DNA of 21,979 nt from a virus, in IMG/VR virus record IMGVR_UViG_3300003937_000125, positions 1-21,979 of that record. One strand, given 5' to 3'. Both the position numbers and the translations under genes were made by a program. The notes under the pieces were generated by a model. It ran no database searches and was not told the origin of the DNA. It saw only the letters and a list, made by a program, of their open reading frames with translations. Below are positions 1 to 7,008 of this stretch, piece after piece. How positions within the stretch are numbered: the stretch's first letter is position 1; every line of letters begins with the position of its first letter.

Positions 1-478
1 TTTCGTGAGTAATATAAATTACATCACAATTCAATTGATAGATTGCTTCCAATAGGAAATAGAAAGTCTTATTTCTATTACCATACTGAAATGGCATAAT
101 CTTGGTAACTACTCTTGGATTAGGATTAACCTTTAGAATACAACTATCTAGCCAAGTATCTACACCATCCATAACGAATACAATGTCTTCACCTGCTTCC
201 ATTTGTTCTTTAGCAAAGTTAATGAAGTCGAGAGAGTTTTGTTCGCTCTTATCAATATCCATAATGTTATCCTTTCGCATTACAATTGGACAATATACAT
301 TGATTCGGTCTGTTGCATCATGGTGTTCAAACCAAGTTGATTCAACGCCTCTATCCCAATCAAGAACATAAATGTTCTTATCGGGGAAGTCTAATGCAAT
401 TCCAGTCTTTCCGGTCTTGGGTTCTCCCCAAATACCTAATACCATTCGTGCTTTTCGTTGCGCTCTTTTTTGAGCCAT
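1..478 (-). CDS. RecA-like ATPase, Sak4/AAA_24 type (3' end cut by window edge)
   Basis: The reading frame opens with MAQKRAQRKARMVLGIWGEP and runs off the left edge after about 159 codons, so the C-terminus is missing. Residues 18-25 are a Walker A loop (GEPKTGKT) and a hydrophobic strand ending in Asp (IVFVMDG, around residue 107) is the Walker B. This P-loop arrangement, with a very short N-terminus, is that of the single-domain RecA/RadA-like ATPases that viruses use in recombination and replication (Sak4 or AAA_24 type), which usually act with an ssDNA-binding protein. The candidate ssDNA-binding gene at 865-2088 fits that partnership. The frame is open upstream of 478, but that stretch overlaps the neighbouring gene, so the ATG at 478 is preferred although no strong SD precedes it. 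A RadA fragment or another P-loop ATPase cannot be excluded without the C-terminus. Confidence 0.75.
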   Translation of the reverse strand, partial: MAQKRAQRKARMVLGIWGEPKTGKTGIALDFPDKNIYVLDWDRGVESTWFEHHDATDRINVYCPIVMRKDNIMDIDKSEQNSLDFINFAKEQMEAGEDIVFVMDGVDTWLDSCILKVNPNPRVVTKIMPFQYGNRNKTFYFLLEAIYQLNCDVIYITHE

Positions 479-506
479 CAATTCTTTAAAATTTGTTTTT
501 TCTTTC

Positions 507-773
507 TTAATCCCTAGCAAGCCAATCACCTATATCATTTTCATTTATATTTACATTTTTACCATTCGCTTGACACCATGCCTTGATGATGCCGAGTAAT
601 TCTTTCTTCGATGAACAGACAAACCTTGTTTCTTTTTCTCCAATGTGAAACTTAACAAAGTATGTTTCTGCTATCTTATCATTTTCATTCCAAGTTAGAA
701 AATCAACCTTTTGCAAATCTGCAATATAACTTTCTCCCTTTAGAATGAATCTATCTTCTATAATATCATTCAT
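507..773 (-). CDS. Hypothetical protein, 88 aa
   Basis: I do not recognise this protein. It is a soluble, mixed alpha/beta-looking sequence with two Cys, no membrane segment and no nucleotide-binding loop. A near-perfect SD (AAAGGAGG) stands 8 nt before the ATG, and it is the first gene after the TATA promoter at 855-864. It probably shares a transcript with the RecA-like ATPase that begins 29 nt downstream. The strong SD and position support it as a real gene. Its function is unknown; a role tied to recombination or replication is only guilt by association. Confidence 0.75.
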   Translation of the reverse strand: MNDIIEDRFILKGESYIADLQKVDFLTWNENDKIAETYFVKFHIGEKETRFVCSSKKELLGIIKAWCQANGKNVNINENDIGDWLARD

Positions 774-793
774 TTATTTTTCCTCCTTTAAGG

Positions 794-812
794 AATGGGC
801 TTTGCACCCATT
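794..812 (-). other. Hairpin in the 5' leader of the 507-773 gene
   Basis: On the minus strand AATGGG and CCCATT pair around a 7-nt loop. The stem sits about 6 nt before the SD of the next gene and about 20 nt after the start of transcription expected from the TATA box at 855-864. It lacks a U-tract, so it looks more like a leader structure than a terminator. A six-pair stem can occur by chance. Confidence 0.35.
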
Positions 813-854
813 TTGGCCTACATTCATTGGTGTAAGACTACACACGCACTTTAC

Positions 855-864
855 TATTTAAATA
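855..864 (-). promoter_or_regulatory. Archaeal TATA box (TATTTAAATA)
   Basis: The palindromic TATTTAAATA lies immediately after the stop codon of the 865-2088 gene, in one of only three real intergenic gaps in the window. It resembles the archaeal TATA element (TTTAWATA). Transcription would start roughly 25-30 nt downstream, near position 830, leaving a leader of about 55 nt before the ATG at 773. This would be read by archaeal RNA polymerase with TBP and TFB; the virus carries its own TFB (13873-14733). Confidence 0.6.
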
Positions 865-2088
865 TCAAAACCAATCAAATGATTCTTCAACCGGCGCATC
901 TACTTCAACAGGCGCACCACGCTTTTCAGTTACAAGAACAGAAGAAACATTGATAGTTACAGGGTCAGCAACTCCATCAATCAATCGTTGTGATGTTCGA
1001 CCAACAACAATTACAGTAGAACCAATACCAAAGTCAATATTTAGATGTTCGGGAATCCAACAAGTAGTCATGTTTGATTCATTATCATAATCGAATTCAG
1101 CATTCAAGTCTGTAATATTTAGAATGCGATTACCATTTGAAGTTGGCATCATATTCATATTACAAACTGTTCCACCAGTAATAACGAAACGGTCTTTGGC
1201 AGGTAGTGTTTGGCGAGTAATGTGCGCTCGGTCAATTTCTACCAATTCAACCATATGACTTTCAAAGTTTTCATTAAGAACACTTAACCATTCTACTTCT
1301 CCCATATCTCGATAATCTGAGTTATCGGGGTCTAAGTCAGCATTACGGATAAGACTGTCTTTTGTTGTCATTGTCATACCATATAGATTACTACCATCTT
1401 CGGAAGGAATCGCTACAAAGTGAACAAAGTCATAACAATCGGGAGTAAATGCTACTCCACCATCATTCTTATATGAAAAGGTATATCGCTTCATATCAGC
1501 ACCATCTACACTTCCGTAGAAAATACCTGTTCTTCGCATTTGTTCCAAAGGCAAAGGCTTACCGTAACTTCGGTTTTCTCCGCCATTCATGTATGTTTTA
1601 GTATTATCCAAAGGAATAACCATTACACCATCCGGCATTTCTTCTGCACCGGAGGGTAAATCAGCGACCATTCGCTCTTGATATTCACCATTATGGTAAC
1701 GGCTAATCATCCACTTACCTAAAGCATTCTTTGTGGCAACGGCTACATGTCCTTCATTCAAAGCATTATCCGAATCACGGTTGTATTCTTCTTTTGCTTT
1801 ATTACGATTCCAAGACATCATATCTCTTGGTGCTTCTAAGGCAATAAAAACACCAAAGCATTTCTTTACTAAAGAATTGCTTCCGGTAGATTTCGGAGAT
1901 TCACCTTGTTTTGCTCGTCGAACAACTTGTGCCGCATATGAACGCCATAGACCTAAGCCTAAATCGTCATTTACTTCCATGTTATTATCGGAACAAATTT
2001 CCGTATATTTTTCAGTTGCTTCCTCTACCGTCATTTTCAGGTATTGTGCGCTCTTTTCTATTTCTGCTTGCATTTTTTCGCTTAACAT
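865..2088 (-). CDS. Putative ssDNA-binding protein (RPA/SSB-like OB fold), 407 aa
   Basis: The C-terminal third (about residues 295-390) alternates short beta strands with Gly-rich turns (FVITGGTVCNM, GSTVIVVGRTS, TINVSSVLV), the pattern of an OB fold. The protein ends in an acidic tail closing with aromatics (EESFDWF). Such acidic-aromatic tips are the partner-docking peptides of bacterial SSB and of T7 gp2.5. The N-terminal 270 residues are unrecognised. An SD of the GGAAGTGA type precedes the ATG. The gene lies between the clamp-loader small subunit and the RecA-like ATPase unit, where an ssDNA-binding protein would be expected. The fold is inferred from strand pattern only; another beta-rich nucleic-acid-binding protein is possible. 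Confidence 0.5.
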   Translation of the reverse strand: MLSEKMQAEIEKSAQYLKMTVEEATEKYTEICSDNNMEVNDDLGLGLWRSYAAQVVRRAKQGESPKSTGSNSLVKKCFGVFIALEAPRDMMSWNRNKAKEEYNRDSDNALNEGHVAVATKNALGKWMISRYHNGEYQERMVADLPSGAEEMPDGVMVIPLDNTKTYMNGGENRSYGKPLPLEQMRRTGIFYGSVDGADMKRYTFSYKNDGGVAFTPDCYDFVHFVAIPSEDGSNLYGMTMTTKDSLIRNADLDPDNSDYRDMGEVEWLSVLNENFESHMVELVEIDRAHITRQTLPAKDRFVITGGTVCNMNMMPTSNGNRILNITDLNAEFDYDNESNMTTCWIPEHLNIDFGIGSTVIVVGRTSQRLIDGVADPVTINVSSVLVTEKRGAPVEVDAPVEESFDWF

Positions 2089-2104
2089 ATTTTCACTTCC
2101 TTCT

Positions 2105-3019
2105 TCATATTAATTGTCCAACCATCCATGATAGTAATACTTTCGGAGTCATGGTAGTTGAACGGTATTCGCTTTCTCCGACTGTTCTTAACAGTTTATA
2201 CTTGGTAGCATTATCCAAGCCATCCGAAGCAATAACAGCATTATGCAAACCTAAACAGATTTGTTTAACGCTTCTACCTTCATAGATTATGCTATGAAGG
2301 GTTGCTAGTGCTTTGTTTGGATTTTTATTTAAGATTTCGATTAATATTTCATTGTATTCTTTGTGAGATGATTCTATTTGTTTCGATAAAGAGAAGCCGG
2401 AAGACTTAGCCGCCTGTATCTCGGTTATCGCTCTACGCAAGTCTCCATCTACCTCATATATGAAGGTTGCTAATTCATCATCTGCAAATACAGTTACTTG
2501 CTCTTTTTGAAGCATTGATTTGATTACACCAAGAATGACTTCATTAGTAAGTGGCTTAAAATGATAATTAGCACACCGACTTTGTAGCGGGTGAATAATC
2601 TTACTTCGGTCATTACAAGTAATAATGAAACGAACATTATGTGCATATCTTTCCATAATGCGCTTCAATGCGCTTTGAGCATCAACCGTCATTCCTCCTA
2701 ATTCATCCAGTAGAATTACTCGAAAAGGCACATCTCCAATTGTTCCACTTTGGGCTACATTCTTAATTGTTGTTCTTACAACTTCAAGTCGCCTATCATC
2801 GGAAGCATTTACTTCTACAAAGTTATCATTAAAACAATCACCTAAAATATCTCTCGCTAATGCAATTCCAGATGCAGTTTTACCTGTTCCTGCATTACCA
2901 AACAATAATACATTTGGCATATTTCTTTCTTCAATCCAAGTAGCGGCATCCATTACAAAATGTTCTTGCCCTACAATATCTCCTATCTTCTTTGGTCTAT
3001 ATTTTTCTGTCCATAACAT
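2105..3019 (-). CDS. rfcS: Replication factor C small subunit (clamp loader ATPase)
   Basis: The N-terminal LWTEKYRPKKIGDIVGQE is the RFC box found at the start of archaeal and eukaryotic RFC small subunits. It is followed by Walker A (GNAGTGKT, 41-48), Walker B (LLDE, 103-106), sensor 1 (IITCND, 132-137) and the SRC arginine-finger motif (147-149), then the C-terminal collar region. At 304 aa it is slightly shorter than cellular RfcS. It should load PCNA on DNA using ATP. After the Walker B the usual DEAD box reads DELG. I chose the ATG at 3019 over the one at 3043: it starts exactly at the conserved MLWTEKYRP, lies 2 nt after the upstream stop and has GGTGG 8 nt before it. It is translationally coupled to the genes at 3022 and 3306. 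Confidence 0.97.
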   Translation of the reverse strand: MLWTEKYRPKKIGDIVGQEHFVMDAATWIEERNMPNVLLFGNAGTGKTASGIALARDILGDCFNDNFVEVNASDDRRLEVVRTTIKNVAQSGTIGDVPFRVILLDELGGMTVDAQSALKRIMERYAHNVRFIITCNDRSKIIHPLQSRCANYHFKPLTNEVILGVIKSMLQKEQVTVFADDELATFIYEVDGDLRRAITEIQAAKSSGFSLSKQIESSHKEYNEILIEILNKNPNKALATLHSIIYEGRSVKQICLGLHNAVIASDGLDNATKYKLLRTVGESEYRSTTMTPKVLLSWMVGQLI

Positions 3020-3021
3020 AT

Positions 3022-3309
3022 TTATTCCACCTTTAATTCCCAAATTACCTGCTTCGTTTCTTTACAAAAGCCTTCTTTATTTGCAACACTTCGCATAATG
3101 TTACACAATTGGTTCATAGTAGGTGCATCTAAACGCCTATTAGAACGCTTAACTTTCTTATATCCAATTATTTCACCATTTACAGTAATCTTTCTTGTTC
3201 CTCTAGTAGATTCGTCATCTTTCAACCTTGTCATAATTTGACCTGTTGTTTTTGGCCCTTCTTCTAGAATCGCTCTAATTCTTTTTTTATTATTTTTATT
3301 TCTACTCAT
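3022..3309 (-). CDS. Small basic winged-helix-like protein, 95 aa
   Basis: A strongly basic N-terminus (MSRNKNNKKR) leads into an HTH-like segment (RIRAILEEGPKTTGQIMTRL, residues 10-29) and a C-terminal part with a helix (MNQLCNIMRS) followed by a strand ending in WEL. That order is typical of small winged-helix DNA-binding proteins. The ATG overlaps the stop of the large clamp-loader-like gene (ATGA), and the stop lies 2 nt before rfcS, so all three are translated as a coupled set. It may bind DNA in the replication complex or act as a regulator. No family is recognised. Confidence 0.8.
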   Translation of the reverse strand: MSRNKNNKKRIRAILEEGPKTTGQIMTRLKDDESTRGTRKITVNGEIIGYKKVKRSNRRLDAPTMNQLCNIMRSVANKEGFCKETKQVIWELKVE

Positions 3310-4157
3310 AGGTAATCACCTAATGTTTTTTGCTGAACCCTTATTGGGTCAGTCTTTTTTCTTCTTCTCTTTTCTCCTAATCCAAGTATTCGACAATCGC
3401 CATTGTTAAGTTTAGTTTTAGCAAACTCTACAAACTCTTCGTCTTTCTTAAACTGCTTGAATAGTCGTTCTTCTCCACTTTTAATTCCCAACCTTTTGAT
3501 TAGTTTAGGTTTCTGTGAATACTTGCCTCTCTTTGGCATTGATACTTGCCCGAATGTTTTACCACTATGGGTATATGCCAACATCTCATAAAAATAAGAC
3601 AAGGGCCATCTACGCTTTACTACACTATCAATGAATACTATTTTGTTTGGGTGCATGTTTTCAACCAACCAAGAAAGCATTTGTGTATCTGATGGTTTAT
3701 TATACTTCAATATTTTTGCCATCAAATCTCTATCTGTTTCCTTTAGATACATTGAAACTAAACTGTAAGTGTCTTGTTCCATTGACAAAGGCTCGCAAGA
3801 GCGTGGTGCTATTTCTTGAATAGCATTTAGTAAATGTTTAGTTGAACCTGCTCTTTTGATTTGACACATACTCTTAATGTCTTTAGGCACTGACTTTTCG
3901 TTGATAGAAGTAATTATAACTTGCCCTCGATACTTTCTAAGAACATTGAGTATCTCATCTTTCTTCGGTTTAATGTGAATGTCCTCTATGATTATACCGT
4001 TTTCTATTGACATCGAACCTAATTCTCTAATATTCATTTCGTTAGCATAATACAATGCGGCATCCGGCAACCATTCTTTTGCTTTAGTTGTTTTTCCCGT
4101 TCCCGCTTTACCAGTTAAGAGTATCGGCCTTTTTATTTCCATTGTTGTAAATCCCAT
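3306..4157 (-). CDS. Minimal RFC large-subunit-like ATPase with C-terminal PIP box
   Basis: The protein opens with a P-loop (GKAGTGKT, 16-23), has a hydrophobic strand ending IIIEDIH where Walker B belongs (54-61), and a sensor-1-like strand (VIITSINEK). The last eight residues, QKTLGDYL, match a PCNA-interacting peptide (Q-x-x-L-x-x-Y-L). Archaeal RFC large subunits carry such a peptide at their very end. A basic stretch (EKRRRKKTD) precedes it. At 283 aa it is far shorter than cellular RfcL (about 400-600 aa). It lies one small gene upstream of rfcS, which supports a two-component viral clamp loader. The ATG at 4157 is favoured over a TTG at 4163, because the GGGG SD is 7 nt from the ATG but almost touches the TTG. 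Walker B is ED rather than DE, so ATP hydrolysis may be weak. Confidence 0.8.
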   Translation of the reverse strand: MGFTTMEIKRPILLTGKAGTGKTTKAKEWLPDAALYYANEMNIRELGSMSIENGIIIEDIHIKPKKDEILNVLRKYRGQVIITSINEKSVPKDIKSMCQIKRAGSTKHLLNAIQEIAPRSCEPLSMEQDTYSLVSMYLKETDRDLMAKILKYNKPSDTQMLSWLVENMHPNKIVFIDSVVKRRWPLSYFYEMLAYTHSGKTFGQVSMPKRGKYSQKPKLIKRLGIKSGEERLFKQFKKDEEFVEFAKTKLNNGDCRILGLGEKRRRKKTDPIRVQQKTLGDYL

Positions 4158-4159
4158 AA

Positions 4160-4555
4160 TCAAACCCCTTTCAATTCAAATAATTCTTCTAAGCCGTCTA
4201 ATTGTAAGTGCCTATCATTGGCTACAATATCTACTGCTTTCCTAAATACTAGCCATTCATCCTTTGCATCCGGTAAAGTCTCAGGAATTAAAAGACATAA
4301 TTTATACAAGTTTTTAATTCCACCAATCCTAAGAATTGGTTTAGGGCGGCTCTTATGTTCAGTCTCCTTATAGGTAGTGCCTATTTGGTGTTGTTCTAAA
4401 CTTCGTTGAATCGCCAAAAGGAACTCAGCGTTTGCTCGAAGATTTACCCTAAGCCTAACTCTATAACCAATTTGTGACTTATCATTTCTATCTAAGTAAA
4501 TATCAGTCTTAGACATACCGAGAATAATACCAATCAACATATCTTTACTAAACAC
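4160..4555 (-). CDS. LAGLIDADG-fold protein with degenerate catalytic motif
   Basis: Residues 6-16 (MLIGIILGMSK) have the shape of the first helix of LAGLIDADG proteins (compare LIGLLLGDG). They are followed by strand patterns YRVRLRVN, helix EFLLAIQRSLEQH, a strand LRIGGI, and the helix IKNLYKLCLLIPETLP, the usual single-motif order. The catalytic Asp of the GDG position is replaced (GMS), which suggests loss of nuclease activity or a non-nuclease role. A GTG start at 4555 is chosen because GGAGG stands 7 nt before it and the upstream gene stops 2 nt earlier; a longer ATG version from 4597 would overlap the previous gene. The gene sits between the histone-fold gene and the clamp-loader genes, and it is free-standing rather than inside an intron or intein. 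Confidence 0.65.
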   Translation of the reverse strand: MFSKDMLIGIILGMSKTDIYLDRNDKSQIGYRVRLRVNLRANAEFLLAIQRSLEQHQIGTTYKETEHKSRPKPILRIGGIKNLYKLCLLIPETLPDAKDEWLVFRKAVDIVANDRHLQLDGLEELFELKGV

Positions 4556-4557
4556 AC

Positions 4558-5007
4558 TTATTCCTCCTTCTTTGCATATTCGTTCTGTGTGGGCCAATAG
4601 CCACGAACTTGCATATTAGTCTCCAACCAATAAATATCTCCTGCTTGGATTGTTTTTGCACCTCTACGCATAGCATTATGTTGTGCATTGATAATGGCAT
4701 TACGGATTCCTGTATCTGCCCATTCAGATAATAGTCGTATTGCTGAATTACTAATCGACATTTCTACTTCTTCCTTTGCTACTTTTCTTACACTGATTTT
4801 AGTTTTTACTTTAAACTCTTCCACTGGTTCAGGTTCAGGTGTAATAAAAACGCCATTCTCAAAATACGGAACTAATACTGCTTTCATTTTCTTTGGTCTT
4901 CCCTGCGTAGTAGTTATGTCTTTTAAGTGTGCATATCCTTCCGTGTCAATTTTAACACAAGAATATGTCTTAAAATCTATTACTGTTAATCCTCCTACTT
5001 CTATCAT
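4558..5007 (-). CDS. Histone-fold protein with N-terminal extension
   Basis: Residues 71-130 follow the archaeal histone pattern: a short helix (VRKVAKEE), a loop, a long central helix (about SNSAIRLLSEWADTGIRNA through AQHNAMRRG), then the loop AKTIQAGDI leading into the last helix. The final segment parallels the RKTIKAEDI signature of HMfB-type histones, except that the Arg of the Arg-Asp pair is Ala here. The first 70 residues form an unrecognised extension with an acidic, Pro-rich linker (TPEPEPVEE). Cellular archaeal histones are usually about 65-70 aa, so this 149-aa form is unusual. The start overlaps the ligase stop (ATGA) and has GGAG about 8 nt before it. It could coat viral DNA or serve as a TAF-like partner in transcription or replication. 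Confidence 0.72.
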   Translation of the reverse strand: MIEVGGLTVIDFKTYSCVKIDTEGYAHLKDITTTQGRPKKMKAVLVPYFENGVFITPEPEPVEEFKVKTKISVRKVAKEEVEMSISNSAIRLLSEWADTGIRNAIINAQHNAMRRGAKTIQAGDIYWLETNMQVRGYWPTQNEYAKKEE

Positions 5008-6533
5008 ATTAATCTCTCCACATCTTCAATCGTGTTTATGTCTGCTACAAACTTATCATTTCTAATTCGTTTCATTCTAGGGAATCGCAAACCTATATTT
5101 CCCTTTGCATCTCGGCTAATTAAATCAGCCTTAACTTCCAAAACAATTCGAGGAAGGAATACATACCTTCCATCATTGTAAGACTCTACAACCTTACGCA
5201 ACTGATTAGTTAAACTAATCAAATCGCTATCAGTAAACCCACTACCAATAGAACCAATGTTAGTAAATCCACTTTCGGACTTAACGCCCATCTCAAAAGT
5301 TCCGAACACATTTGCTCTACGACCTTCTCCGTAAGAAGCCGCAAGAATAACAACATCTAATTCAATTTGAGGCGGTTTGTATTTAGCCCAACCTGTGCTT
5401 CTTTTACCTGCTTCATATGGTAATGTAGTGTCTTTTACAATAATACCTTCAAAGCCATCGTTAATTGCATTGTTATAGAATGCCATAATGTCTCCGTCTT
5501 TTTCCATTCTGTGCGCTTGGTCGGGATTAGACTTGAATTTCTCTAATCGTTGAGCATAAGAAAGATTCATAATAGTTTCTCTTTCCCATTTCAAACAATC
5601 GAAAATAACCCATCGAACCGGCACTCTTTCCATAGCCTCGGCATGGTCTTTAGAATGCACTCTCGTTCCCATTTTCTTGTGTTCATCGGGGCTTCCGTCT
5701 TCCTTTATCGGGTAGATTTCGCCGTCGAATATGGCTTGCATAACCTCATACTTACTTACTTGTTCTGCAACATCAGCAAATTGGGCAGTTACAATATTAC
5801 CTTTACGATTAAAAATAATTACATTATCTCTATTCTTATGAATTTGATAACGATTGCCGTCATACTTATAATCAACAATAGGTTTACTAGGCCATTTCTT
5901 CATAGGTATTTCCTTAGCAAGCATAGGTGAAATAAACTTTCCATGTGTTAAATCACATGGGGGTTCTTCATCACGCTCATAATAAGAAACTACATCTTTG
6001 ATAGAATTGAAATTACAGTGTTTCTTAACAATTGATATTTTCTTATTATAATGTTTGGCTATAATCTTTTTAACTACTCCATCACGCAAGCCATTACGGG
6101 TTGTCTTTAACCAGTAACGAATAAACCATTTTGCTTCCAATGCAGATAAACCTGCTAAGAAGAAGTCAATAGTTTTATAGGCATCCGAATCAACGCCTCC
6201 ACAATCTAAAGAAAGAATCCTATGAAATGTAGCAAGGTTATGTTTTGTTTTAGTTACAGCCGATGTATCGAGATAATAAACAGCATCACCTAAATCATCA
6301 TGCACACTATATTCTTGTTCAATTTCATCATCAAAACAATCATACATTTTAGTAAGCCATTTCTTAGCCTTTGCTAAACCAATATTGTTTGATGGGTATT
6401 CTTGGGCTAGAATAGAAAAGAAAATATCTTTCTCTTCAAAATTCTCCAGTGCCTTCGAAATTGATGTTACTTGTTGTGTTGGAGTCATTTCCTCCGTTGC
6501 TTCCAGTAGTCTTGTCATTCTCGTCATTGTCAT
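5004..6533 (-). CDS. lig: ATP-dependent DNA ligase
   Basis: All nucleotidyltransferase motifs are visible: motif I KYDGNR with Lys223 as the expected adenylated residue, motif III FDGEIY (about 269-274), motif IV FEGIIVKD (361-368), motif V GWAKYKP (381-387) and a basic motif VI region (GLRFPRMKRIRNDK). An alpha-helical DNA-binding domain fills residues 1-195 and an OB fold follows the catalytic domain, the archaeal/eukaryotic ligase I layout. At 509 aa it is a little shorter than cellular archaeal ligases (about 560-600). It seals nicks such as those between Okazaki fragments, in line with the neighbouring clamp-loader genes. The ATG at 6533 is favoured by GGAAGTGAT 5 nt upstream; the start region overlaps the previous gene by 98 nt. 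Confidence 0.97.
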   Translation of the reverse strand: MTMTRMTRLLEATEEMTPTQQVTSISKALENFEEKDIFFSILAQEYPSNNIGLAKAKKWLTKMYDCFDDEIEQEYSVHDDLGDAVYYLDTSAVTKTKHNLATFHRILSLDCGGVDSDAYKTIDFFLAGLSALEAKWFIRYWLKTTRNGLRDGVVKKIIAKHYNKKISIVKKHCNFNSIKDVVSYYERDEEPPCDLTHGKFISPMLAKEIPMKKWPSKPIVDYKYDGNRYQIHKNRDNVIIFNRKGNIVTAQFADVAEQVSKYEVMQAIFDGEIYPIKEDGSPDEHKKMGTRVHSKDHAEAMERVPVRWVIFDCLKWERETIMNLSYAQRLEKFKSNPDQAHRMEKDGDIMAFYNNAINDGFEGIIVKDTTLPYEAGKRSTGWAKYKPPQIELDVVILAASYGEGRRANVFGTFEMGVKSESGFTNIGSIGSGFTDSDLISLTNQLRKVVESYNDGRYVFLPRIVLEVKADLISRDAKGNIGLRFPRMKRIRNDKFVADINTIEDVERLI

Positions 6534-6672
6534 CTATAATCACTTCCATATTTTCGTGTATTTCTTTTATCAGTTGTTTTAACAGCCTACTGATGCGCTG
6601 ATTCATTTTTTCGTTGTTTTCTGCATATGCCCACATTAGTTGTGAGATATATACCCAATCATTCTTCTTCAT
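6436..6672 (-). CDS. Hypothetical helical protein, 78 aa, acidic Asn/Gly-rich tail
   Basis: Residues 1-45 look helical and could form a coiled coil (NQRISRLLKQLIKEIHENM). The remaining 33 residues are low-complexity (NDENDKTTGSNGGND) and lie in the stretch shared with the start of the ligase gene, so the tail's composition may simply reflect the ligase frame. GGTGG stands 5 nt before the ATG, and the start overlaps the stop of the previous gene by 14 nt. No family is recognised. The 98-nt overlap with ligase is the longest in the window. Confidence 0.6.
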   Translation of the reverse strand: MKKNDWVYISQLMWAYAENNEKMNQRISRLLKQLIKEIHENMEVIIDDNDENDKTTGSNGGNDSNTTSNINFEGTGEF

Positions 6673-6994
6673 CTAAACCACCCAAAAGCCGTGTAAAATT
6701 AATGTTCATCATGTGAACTGCGTTGGCTTCTTGCATTTTATTTATTTGCAAAAATTTATCAGCCATAGTCATTAAAGTGGCTTGTGTAATATATACTGCA
6801 TACTTAGACAAATTATCATCTGTTTGTATTTCCCAATAGATTACAAAGGTTGCTTTAATGTAAAGGTTGGCTTTACTCATGGTAGCCTGTTGTTGATTAA
6901 ACAAATCTAAGTATCTACCGGATAATTTCCTTCGCATATTTTTTGCCCATTGATTCATGGACTTGTCTGTTTTCCAATGTTTTTCATAATTCAT
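6659..6994 (-). CDS. Hypothetical helical protein, 111 aa
   Basis: This is a Met-, Gln- and Asn-rich, mainly helical sequence with no Cys and a DEEE C-terminus. No catalytic or binding motif is seen. Its ATG overlaps the stop of the previous gene (ATGA) inside one of the 18-nt junction cassettes (6991-7008), whose GGAGATGA serves as SD. It lies between two candidate chromatin or DNA-binding genes and the ligase. A histone fold was considered but the loop signatures are absent. Confidence 0.75.
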   Translation of the reverse strand: MNYEKHWKTDKSMNQWAKNMRRKLSGRYLDLFNQQQATMSKANLYIKATFVIYWEIQTDDNLSKYAVYITQATLMTMADKFLQINKMQEANAVHMMNINFTRLLGGLDEEE

Positions 6995-7008
6995 TCTTCT
7001 TCATCTCC
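6991..7008 (-). repeat. Junction cassette B (GGAGATGAAGAAGAATGA), copy 1
   Basis: This 18-mer codes for Gly-Asp-Glu-Glu-Glu-stop of one gene, supplies GGAGATGA as SD, and contains the ATGA stop/start overlap for the next. Exact copies are at 20122-20139 and 20337-20354, and shorter forms occur at 6659, 10491, 11095, 19982 and 21094. Confidence 0.85.

Noticed and set aside
102-2285. Plus-strand open frames such as 102-371, 1733-2113 and 1911-2285
   Set aside because: They lie opposite well-supported minus-strand genes, have no SD, and their translations are the Ser/Leu/Phe-rich type expected from antisense of AT-rich coding sequence.
4160-4555. Intein or intron-borne homing endonuclease
   Set aside because: The frame has its own SD and start and a normal stop, and no host gene is interrupted. 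The neighbours are complete.
6659-6994. Third histone fold in the 111-aa helical protein
   Set aside because: It is helical and next to the candidate histone, but lacks the RxTV/xxDI loop signature and the 28-residue central helix.
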